64,000 nucleotides of DNA from NCBI GenBank assembly GCA_030412945.1, contig JAUHJS010000008.1, forward strand, positions 1-64,000, in the 5' to 3' direction. Positions 16,656-22,578 of the stretch are shown in pieces; position 1 is the stretch's first letter; each line of letters starts with the position of its first letter. The position numbers and the translations under genes are program-made. The notes under the pieces were generated by a model that did not search any database, was not told where the DNA came from, and saw nothing but the letters and a program-made list of their open reading frames with translations. The DNA is from Shiella aurantiaca (GTDB lineage Bacteria > Bacteroidota > Bacteroidia > Cytophagales > Cyclobacteriaceae).

Positions 16656-17141
16656 ATGGCCGAAAACCTAATCATATCCACCGCTACCGATAAAAAATCA
16701 CGCTACGAAAGCCTGATTCCCCAAATCGAAGGGCTCACTATGGGCGAACCCGATTTGATTGCCAACCTCAGCAATATAGCCGCGGCTCTGCGCTATGGCA
16801 TGGGCTTTTTCTGGGTAGGCTTTTATTTGGTGAAAGAAAACCAGCTGGTGCTCGGGCCTTTCCAGGGGCCTATTGCTTGTACCCGCATTGCGAAAGGCAA
16901 AGGGGTATGTGGTACTTCCTGGGCGCAGAAAGAAACCATTATTGTGCCCAATGTGGATGAGTTTCCCGGCCACATAGCCTGTAGCTCCGATTCCAAATCC
17001 GAGATTGTACTACCTGCTTTTAATTCCTCAGGCGAAGTAGCCCTAATCTTGGATGTTGACAGTGACCAGCTCAACGAGTTTGATGAAACCGATGCGCACT
17101 ACCTCAAGCAGGTAATGCAGCTGATTGAGAAAATGCTCTAA
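16656..17141 (+). CDS. free methionine-(R)-sulfoxide reductase (GAF domain)
   Basis: 161 residues, a single GAF domain. The Cys residues in GPIACTRI, GKGVCGTSWA and HIACSSDSKSEIV are the conserved set of fRMsr enzymes, which reduce free L-methionine-(R)-sulfoxide with thioredoxin. Length and cysteine spacing are normal. A strong terminator follows at once. Confidence 0.9.
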   Translation: MAENLIISTATDKKSRYESLIPQIEGLTMGEPDLIANLSNIAAALRYGMGFFWVGFYLVKENQLVLGPFQGPIACTRIAKGKGVCGTSWAQKETIIVPNVDEFPGHIACSSDSKSEIVLPAFNSSGEVALILDVDSDQLNEFDETDAHYLKQVMQLIEKML

Positions 17142-17146
17142 ATAGA

Positions 17147-17180
17147 AAAGCCAACTCCTCAGGGTTGGCTTTGTTGTTTT
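17147..17180 (+). terminator. intrinsic terminator after the sulfoxide reductase gene
   Basis: The stem AAAGCCAAC / GTTGGCTTT with an eight-base loop is followed by TTGTTGTTTT. Confidence 0.85.
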
Positions 17181-17209
17181 ATCTAAATGTATGTTTAATG
17201 GTCTTTCAT

Positions 17210-17281
17210 TTAGCGTGCGTTTGCAACGCGTGTTAATGCCTATCAAATTACTGCTAAGCACAAGTTACAAACGCGGGCTAG
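17210..17281 (-). repeat. degenerate palindrome S6, possible decayed attC-like site
   Basis: The left arm TTAGCGTGCGTTTGCAAC pairs with the revcomp of the right arm (CTAGCCCGCGTTTGTAAC) over most positions, leaving a loop of about 30 bp. It lies at the distal end of the small cassette-like locus at 17.2-18.8 kb. Unlike the other sites it lacks a clear core: the GCTGTCAAC expected to match the head of this unit is not present. Confidence 0.4.
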
Positions 17282-17292
17282 TGGAAAATTCA

Positions 17293-17523
17293 CTATTTGC
17301 TTTTCCTATTTCTTTTATATCCCAAGGCAACAGATACAGCAATACTAACGGGTATGTGCTGACTAATCTTTACATATGAAAGTATCTCTCCAAATTTCAA
17401 CGCATCACCTAAAATCATTTTTTTTATCGGAACATATAAATCTATTAGGATAAAGCACAACAACATAATCAGCATCGTAATTAGAACATCCTTTATCAAT
17501 TCTGTTTTATTACCTTTTTTCAT
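17293..17523 (-). CDS. small membrane protein
   Basis: 76 residues with one clear long TM helix (about 11-31, LITMLIMLLCFILIDLYV) and a second weak hydrophobic stretch (about 58-68). The lysine-rich ends are typical of small inner-membrane proteins. No family is recognised. It sits in the AT-rich segment between two palindromes, on the same strand as its neighbours, and begins 33 bp past the double-hairpin element. Confidence 0.5.
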   Translation of the reverse strand: MKKGNKTELIKDVLITMLIMLLCFILIDLYVPIKKMILGDALKFGEILSYVKISQHIPVSIAVSVALGYKRNRKSK

Positions 17524-17555
17524 TTGTATTAAATGATTTATTTAAAATTCCGCCA

Positions 17556-17628
17556 CGGTCAGTGTCTTCACTGACCGTAATATAAGAGCCTACATTACTC
17601 ATTCTAAAGGTTCGTGAGGACACGAACC
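17556..17628. repeat. paired perfect hairpins (REP/BIME-like element)
   Basis: There are two perfect hairpins 29 bp apart. The first is ACGGTCAGTG-TCTT-CACTGACCGT (17556-17579) and the second is GGTTCGTG-AGGA-CACGAACC (17609-17628). Both stems share the GGT..GTG/CAC..ACC pattern, as expected of the two ends of a REP doublet. The second hairpin supplies the last codons and stop of the truncated DUF4272 gene. Confidence 0.6.
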
Positions 17629-17834
17629 AAGGCGAAGACCAAAACTAAAATTCGTTGTGCTACTTCTTGTGCTACTCTGACTTTAACTTCACTTTCTTCT
17701 TCCACTAACGGCAAGTGGTCAATGTATGGAATGTTTAATGACCTTAGCAGTTTTTCAGTTTCCCTTTTTCTCTGTTCAGCAGTCTTTGGGCTGTTGTCGT
17801 TATCTTGTTTTTTGAAAATGTCAAATATTCCCAT
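17604..17834 (-). pseudogene. truncated DUF4272-like gene
   Basis: 76 codons. Residues 20-60 (RETEKLLRSLNIPYIDHLPLVEEE, then VAQEVAQRILVLVFAL) match the N-terminal part of DUF4272 proteins, which are usually over 200 residues long. The frame then runs straight into the hairpin at 17609-17628, which encodes VRVLTNL and the stop. The 3' two-thirds of the gene appear lost at the junction with the hairpin element. Its start lies about 30 bp after the GTTGACA core of the palindrome at 17862-17947, as for a cassette gene. Confidence 0.55.
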
Positions 17835-17861
17835 TGTCCAGTGTTCTTGTTTTTAAAAATT

Positions 17862-17947
17862 GCTGTCAACGCTTGGCTATGCAGCGTTGCTTTTCTCCTT
17901 TAAAAATAATTAAATAAAAGCAATGATGCATAGCCGTTGTTGGGCGC
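17862..17947 (-). repeat. attC-like palindromic site S5
   Basis: The arm at 17875-17894 (GGCTATGCAGCGTTGCTTTT) and its partner at 17916-17935 pair at 18 of 20 positions around a 21-bp AT-rich loop. On the minus strand the outer cores are GCCCAAC (17945-17939), a perfect RYYYAAC, and GTTGACA (17870-17864). GCCCAAC is complementary to GTTGGGC at the head of the preceding unit (18734-18728). At 86 bp it is well inside the size range known for integron attC sites. Confidence 0.72.
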
Positions 17948-17949
17948 AG

Positions 17950-18714
17950 TTACATTACATATCTTCTTTTCTCAAGTAATATTTTCTTTCTGTCCACAAT
18001 CTGATATTTTTTAATCCAGCGGCCACTTTTGTCATATTTATACTTATAATTCCTATGATTACCGTCTCCATATACGTGTAACCAAACTTCCTTCATTTCT
18101 GGTTCGGGAACTTGGCTAAAATCAAACTTTGTTAGATTTCCATTCTCGTCATAACCAAATTCGTACATTCTCTCAACACTGTCTTTGAAATCAATACTTT
18201 TCCAATTTTTTAAGTATCCATTGTCATATGTTAAGTAATTTTTTGACTCATTAACATTTCTAATATAAACTGTCCTTTGCCCTTTGTCATTGAATTCTAT
18301 GTTGTCAACTCGGTACAAAGTGTCATTAGCTGTATAGCAAATCTCATTAATTACATGGTCTTCCTTGATTTCATAGTGGTAGTAAATTGAGTGAATTCTT
18401 TTTGGATTATTTATGTCAAAAGTTGTTGTCTGCTTTGATAACAACCCGTTTTCCAAGAACTCATATTCATAGGTTGCAAGATGCTCACGCCTCTTAAATC
18501 TAGTCTCTTTTTTAGCTCGACCATTGTCATCTAGTAAATATTCTCCCCTGTAACCATTGTGTGGCGACCTGATTAATCTATGTATTCCATGTCCAACAGA
18601 CTTTACAATGATTTTTGTAACACCTGGGTATATTTCATCTCTCACATTAATTTCTTGTCCATGAGACTGATAAGCATTGATAAATAGTCCTAATGAAATT
18701 AGTAGTAGTCTCAT
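17950..18714 (-). CDS. secreted protein with YD/RHS-like strand repeats
   Basis: 254 residues with a signal peptide (1-19, ending SHGQ). The mature part is a run of short beta-hairpins with repeated GxGxxxxYxYD-type phrases (YEFGYDENGNLTKFDF, YKYKYDKSGRWIKKY), reminiscent of RHS/YD or MORN-like repeat proteins. Such proteins often sit on the cell surface; the function is unknown. The start lies 13 bp past the GTTGGGC core and the stop three bases before GCCCAAC, so the gene fills its cassette. It is AT-rich compared with its chromosomal neighbours. Confidence 0.7.
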   Translation of the reverse strand: MRLLLISLGLFINAYQSHGQEINVRDEIYPGVTKIIVKSVGHGIHRLIRSPHNGYRGEYLLDDNGRAKKETRFKRREHLATYEYEFLENGLLSKQTTTFDINNPKRIHSIYYHYEIKEDHVINEICYTANDTLYRVDNIEFNDKGQRTVYIRNVNESKNYLTYDNGYLKNWKSIDFKDSVERMYEFGYDENGNLTKFDFSQVPEPEMKEVWLHVYGDGNHRNYKYKYDKSGRWIKKYQIVDRKKILLEKRRYVM

Positions 18715-18727
18715 TTTTTGTAATTGG

Positions 18728-18768
18728 GCCCAACATCTGTATATCCGCAGTACTGCGTTTATTTCCGC
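18728..18768 (-). repeat. conserved palindrome S4 (second attI-like candidate)
   Basis: It opens with GCCCAAC (18728-18734) followed by ATCTGTATATCCGCAG, TACTGCG and TTTATTTCCGC. It aligns with the element at 6119-6162 next to the recombinase: both carry TCTGTATA, a central CGC/GCG hairpin, and TTAT-TCCGC. Here it stands at the head of the cassette-like locus at 17.2-18.7 kb with no recombinase gene beside it. Upstream, 18769-19033 holds no convincing gene, only the leader of the rhodanese gene with a promoter-like TAAATCTTTG near 18959. Confidence 0.65.
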
Positions 18769-19033
18769 TATATCTTTAGGTATGCCTTAAGCCCAAATGC
18801 CTTTCTTAAAGCTATCCCTTAGTAGCCATATATGCAAATTATCGAGAGGGCTTTTCAGTTGGTCGAAGCCTTTAAGGCTTACATAGGCATAGCACACCGT
18901 GCTTAGGTAAGCGCTACTTTCTAGGAGGTTTTTACACCTAAAAGGCCTGCCTTGCTTAAATCTTTGTAACTTTAGGCACATAGGGAAGAAAAGCTTTCCC
19001 CTACTTTTGTCAGAATCTATATCACATACTCCT

Positions 19034-19423
19034 ATGAAAACGCTACACACCTTTTTTACTCTTTTGCTACTGGCTTCGGGGCTAATGGCCTGCAATGCCC
19101 AGTCCACCACGGGTTTCACCAATATCTCGGAGAAAGAATTTGCCGAAAAGGCCCAAGCCGAAAACACTATTATACTGGATGTGCGCACGCCACAGGAGGT
19201 GGCCGAAGGCCGCATAGCGGGTGCCAGCCTGTTTATTGATATCAACGATTCGCAATTTGCTGAAAAAATGCAGGCACTCGACAAAAGCAAAACCTATTTG
19301 GTGTATTGCCGTAGTGGTGCTAGAAGCAGCAAGGCCAGCAGCTGGATGGCCGAAAACGGCTTTAGCCAGGTGTACAACCTCAAGGGTGGCATTTTGGGCT
19401 GGTCGGGTACAATAGAAAAATAA
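19034..19423 (+). CDS. rhodanese-domain lipoprotein
   Basis: 129 residues. A lipoprotein signal peptide ends in LLASGLMAC (Cys about 20), so the protein is probably anchored in the envelope. The single rhodanese domain has DVRTPQEVAEGRI and the active-site loop CRSGARS, which carries the sulfane sulfur on Cys. The ATG at 19034 is taken because it begins the signal peptide. The stop abuts the ATG of the YeiH-type exporter gene, so the two are coupled. Confidence 0.88.
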   Translation: MKTLHTFFTLLLLASGLMACNAQSTTGFTNISEKEFAEKAQAENTIILDVRTPQEVAEGRIAGASLFIDINDSQFAEKMQALDKSKTYLVYCRSGARSSKASSWMAENGFSQVYNLKGGILGWSGTIEK

Positions 19424-20407
19424 ATGGAACTACTCAAAAAAGAAGTAAAAGGAATACTACTGGCTGCCGCCCTAGGGTTGGCAGCCTATTTTTTTGCCCC
19501 TTGGCTGGGCATCAATAGCCTGATGCTGGGCTTGCTACTGGGCATGGCGCTGGGCAATGTCTTTACGATATCCGCGAGTTTTCAATCAGGAATTAGTTTT
19601 ACTAGCAGCAAGCTGCTCGAGATTTCCATTATCTTCTTAGCCTTCAGCATCAACTTTAGCCATGTTTCGGCCCTAGGCTGGACACCCTTCGGACTCATTG
19701 CCCTGATGGTGATCGCTATGGTGCTTATCACCTATTACCTCGCTCAGCGCATGCACTGCCCCGGCAGCACGGGCTGGTTGGTGGGCTTTGGCACTGCCAT
19801 TTGCGGCTCTTCGGCCATTGCGGCTTTGGCGCCTTCGGTGAGTCCTCAGAAAGAGGATGTAGCCATTAGCATGGCCGTGGTGAACTTGCTGGGCAGTTTG
19901 GGCATGGTGCTCTTCCCTTTTATGTTGGCACCCTTTGCCTGGGGCAATTTGCACAATGGCATTATACTGGGCGGTGGACTGCACTCGGTGGGCAATGTGG
20001 CCGGAGCGGCCTATAGCATGGGTGCAGGTGTGGGCGATGCGGCCATTACTGTAAAGCTGGCACGCGTGGCTATGCTTTCACCCGGACTGATCTTGTTCAA
20101 TTATTTGATCAACAAAGGCAAGGACCTGCACTGGCGCGAACACTTTAAGCTTCCTTGGTATGTATGGACCTTCGTGCTCATTACCATCCTTACCACGGTT
20201 TGGACCCTTCCTTCTTCCCTGCTCTCCTCGCTCGACACCATAGGCAAGGTGATTCTAACAATCGCCATGGTAGCCATAGGGCTTAAAGTGCGTATTTCTG
20301 CATTATTGAAATCGGGCCGCAGGGGACTTGGCTTTGGCGTGGTGATATTACTTATACAGATGGTATTTTTATTTACCATCGTACTGTTTCTAGGGCTGCG
20401 TGCGTAA
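19424..20407 (+). CDS. YeiH-family putative sulfate/sulfur-anion exporter (UPF0324)
   Basis: 327 residues with about ten TM helices. Signatures of the YeiH/Cons_hypoth698 family are GTAICGSSAIAALAP (about 125-139) and GGGLHSVGNVAGAAYS. Members are proposed to export sulfate or related anions formed during sulfonate or taurine breakdown. The flanking rhodanese genes support a role in sulfur metabolism here. Confidence 0.85.
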   Translation: MELLKKEVKGILLAAALGLAAYFFAPWLGINSLMLGLLLGMALGNVFTISASFQSGISFTSSKLLEISIIFLAFSINFSHVSALGWTPFGLIALMVIAMVLITYYLAQRMHCPGSTGWLVGFGTAICGSSAIAALAPSVSPQKEDVAISMAVVNLLGSLGMVLFPFMLAPFAWGNLHNGIILGGGLHSVGNVAGAAYSMGAGVGDAAITVKLARVAMLSPGLILFNYLINKGKDLHWREHFKLPWYVWTFVLITILTTVWTLPSSLLSSLDTIGKVILTIAMVAIGLKVRISALLKSGRRGLGFGVVILLIQMVFLFTIVLFLGLRA

Positions 20408-20470
20408 CTTTAGTCACCAACGCGGGGCAAAAAGAGCCGTTAATTCGCTTATAACAAATCATTTACACCT

Positions 20471-20758
20471 ATGCAGGTAGAACACATTATCCGCGAAAAC
20501 AAAGGCACCGTAGTAGACGTGCGCAGTGAAGAAGAATTTGAATATGGTCATGCCAAAGGCGCCATCAATATTCCGCTTTATGAGATTCAAGAGCGACTGG
20601 AGGAGTTAAAGCAATTGCCGCAACCTTTGGTACTATGCTGTGCTTCGGGCAACCGCAGCGGTATGGCCACCTCTTTACTAAGTTCGGAAGGCTTAGATTG
20701 TGTCAATGGCGGGCCTTGGTATTATATTCATGAATTACAAACCTTACAAGCATCCTAA
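20471..20758 (+). CDS. single-domain rhodanese
   Basis: 95 residues, cytosolic, with DVRSEEEFEYGHAKGAINIP and the active-site loop CCASGNRSG. It is the second of three rhodaneses in a row, 63 bp after the exporter gene and one base before the next rhodanese. Confidence 0.9.
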   Translation: MQVEHIIRENKGTVVDVRSEEEFEYGHAKGAINIPLYEIQERLEELKQLPQPLVLCCASGNRSGMATSLLSSEGLDCVNGGPWYYIHELQTLQAS

Positions 20759-20759
20759 T

Positions 20760-21077
20760 ATGTGGCAAGCCATCAAAAATCTTCTGGGCTTTGGGCCTTC
20801 GGTAGAGTATAAAGAACTAATCAAAAAGGGAGCGATAGTAGTAGATGTGCGCAGCAAGGCAGAATATGCCGGAGGACACATCCGCAATTCAGTAAACATC
20901 CCTTTGGATACGCTATCAAACCAACTGGGTAAGCTGAAAAGTAAAGAGCAGGTAGTGATTACCTGCTGCCAATCGGGCAGACGCAGCGGCATTGCCAAAG
21001 GCATTCTGAAAAGCAAAGGCTATACGCAGGTATACAATGGCGGAGGCTGGTATAGTTTGCAGCAAAAGTTGAAGTGA
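20760..21077 (+). CDS. single-domain rhodanese
   Basis: 105 residues from an ATG directly after the preceding stop. It carries DVRSKAEYAGGHIRNSVNIP and the active-site loop CCQSGRRSG. The tryptophan-containing N-terminal helix (MWQAIKNLLGFG) is seen in similar stand-alone rhodaneses. A hairpin follows six bases after the stop. Confidence 0.9.
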   Translation: MWQAIKNLLGFGPSVEYKELIKKGAIVVDVRSKAEYAGGHIRNSVNIPLDTLSNQLGKLKSKEQVVITCCQSGRRSGIAKGILKSKGYTQVYNGGGWYSLQQKLK

Positions 21078-21082
21078 AAATT

Positions 21083-21107
21083 AATCCGGGCTAGGCAAGC
21101 TCGGATT
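21083..21107 (+). terminator. probable terminator of the rhodanese/exporter cluster
   Basis: The stem AATCCGGGCT / AGCTCGGATT (one mismatch) with a five-base loop lies six bases after the last rhodanese stop; the T tail is weak. The rest of the gap to 21298 holds no gene I can support. Confidence 0.55.
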
Positions 21108-21297
21108 CCTTATTCCTTAATAGCTGTGATGAAGGAGGTGAGTTTATTTTTGTAAAAGGCTCAAACGAATGACATTTATTTGCATCGTTTAGAAACCTTA
21201 CATCTCCGTACAACTACCGAGGGAAATATACCAAGCACTTGGTAAACATTTGCTTAGCCTAATGCGTAAATTTATATAGTACCAAACGGCAATCTAT

Positions 21298-21717
21298 ATG
21301 AATACCTTGGCCTATCCCTTTTACCATCGTTTCCTTTCCGGAAAACCTCTAAGTCTCCCTCAACTAGCCTTATTTAAAGCCAACAATCACGAACGCCTTC
21401 TCACCTCTGGCATTTGGTCATTGGCTAGTTTGCACAATCCGGACCAGCAATGGCAGCAAAAATTGCAACGCAGCATGGGTTTTCTTTTGATGAGTTTCTT
21501 ACCTGATGGCACTTTGCTCCTTTTAGGAAAAGGAGCCAGCGAAGAAAAAGGCTTTTGGCGATTTGGAAGCACACAAAAAGAGCTCATTTTACACGAGGAA
21601 GAATGGCCAGAAGATGCCTACGCGGAAATACACCAGATTTCGAAAAACAAGCTCTGCCTGAACGTATGGTTTGATGGCAACCATTCAGCCACTGAGATGT
21701 GGTTTGTAAAACGCTAG
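21298..21717 (+). CDS. conserved-looking protein of unknown function
   Basis: 139 residues, no signal peptide. It has a helical start (MNTLAYPFYHRFLSG) and a strand-rich C-terminal part (FLLMSFLPDGTLLLLGKG, AYAEIHQISKNKLCLNVWF), with a lipocalin-like or small barrel look. I do not recognise it. It is convergent with the glucan operon, from which a terminator separates it. Confidence 0.55.
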   Translation: MNTLAYPFYHRFLSGKPLSLPQLALFKANNHERLLTSGIWSLASLHNPDQQWQQKLQRSMGFLLMSFLPDGTLLLLGKGASEEKGFWRFGSTQKELILHEEEWPEDAYAEIHQISKNKLCLNVWFDGNHSATEMWFVKR

Positions 21718-21727
21718 CTGACTGATA

Positions 21728-21775
21728 AAAAAAGGGGGAGAGGCCCTAACACACAAAATATACCTCCCCCCTTAA
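21728..21775 (-). terminator. intrinsic terminator of the glucan-utilisation operon
   Basis: The arms AAGGGGGAG (21732-21740) and CTCCCCCCTT (21764-21773) pair across a 23-bp loop. Read on the minus strand, the stem is followed by CCCCCTTTTTTTATC, a good T tract, nine bases past the stop of the last enzyme gene. Confidence 0.7.
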
Positions 21776-21783
21776 AAAAATCC

Positions 21784-22578
21784 TCAGGATTTTGGTTCCC
21801 GAGCTTGGTAAACTCGCACATAATCGATTTCCATACGCTGTGGAAATACAAGGCTATCTACGCCTTCTTTCCCACCCCAGTTGCCTCCCACGGCCACATT
21901 CAGCAACAAATAAAAGGGATGGTCAAACGGCCAATCTTCTGTTCCCTCTCCGGTGTTATAAAACACATGGTATAAGGCATCATCTACATAAAATTCTATC
22001 CGGTCTTCCAGCCAGTTTACGGCATACACATGAAAGTTTTCTGCAAAATCAGGCACCTCTATCTGCTTCCCTTTTTGCGTTCCTTTGATGTGGTTAAAAG
22101 CTCCTGTATGCACCGTTCCGTGTATCACACCCGGGTCATAACCCACGTGCTCCATAATATCAATTTCTCCACTGTGCGGCCAATTACCGTATTGAAATAC
22201 TTCCGGCAGCATCCAGATAGCAGGCCAAGTACCTCGCCCTTGGGGCAGTTTTGCCTTCACTTCAATGTATCCGTATTTCCACTGCGCTTTGCCACGTGAG
22301 GTAATCCGTGCCGAGGAGAAAACACTATCGGTATAATGCGCCTCTAATACCAAAAGGCCATTTTCAATCCGTAGGTTTTCTTTGGCTTGCGCATACACTT
22401 GCCGCTCATTATTGCCCCAGCCGCATAAGTCGGGGCAGCCGTCACCGGTGATTATCGTCCACTTAAGGGTATCCAGCTCTTGGCTGAACTCATCGCTCCA
22501 CAATAGCTTCTCTTTTGGATCATTTGAGATCCAAGCAAAAGCCATCGCCCAAAAATAAAATATCATGCTCGCAATCAT
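21784..22578 (-). CDS. GH16 family beta-1,3-glucanase (laminarinase)
   Basis: 264 residues. The catalytic motif is GEIDIMEHVG (about 137-146), the E-x-D-x-x-E form of laminarinases, followed by HGTVHT and WPFDHPFYLLLNVAVGG. A short hydrophobic N-terminus (MIASMIFYFWAMAFAWIS) suggests secretion. It should cut beta-1,3 or mixed beta-glucans internally. Its ATG overlaps the stop of the GH3 gene (ATGA). It is smaller than the other GH16 here and lacks accessory modules, so a periplasmic or surface-bound role is plausible. Confidence 0.9.
   Translation of the reverse strand: MIASMIFYFWAMAFAWISNDPKEKLLWSDEFSQELDTLKWTIITGDGCPDLCGWGNNERQVYAQAKENLRIENGLLVLEAHYTDSVFSSARITSRGKAQWKYGYIEVKAKLPQGRGTWPAIWMLPEVFQYGNWPHSGEIDIMEHVGYDPGVIHGTVHTGAFNHIKGTQKGKQIEVPDFAENFHVYAVNWLEDRIEFYVDDALYHVFYNTGEGTEDWPFDHPFYLLLNVAVGGNWGGKEGVDSLVFPQRMEIDYVRVYQAREPKS

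Noticed and set aside
18787..19000. Minus-strand frame ending SFKKGIWA opposite the leader of the rhodanese lipoprotein gene
   Set aside because: The C-terminal 60 residues look faintly protein-like, but the frame runs back through the rhodanese gene in antisense, no start or family is convincing, and the region contains a plus-strand promoter-like motif.
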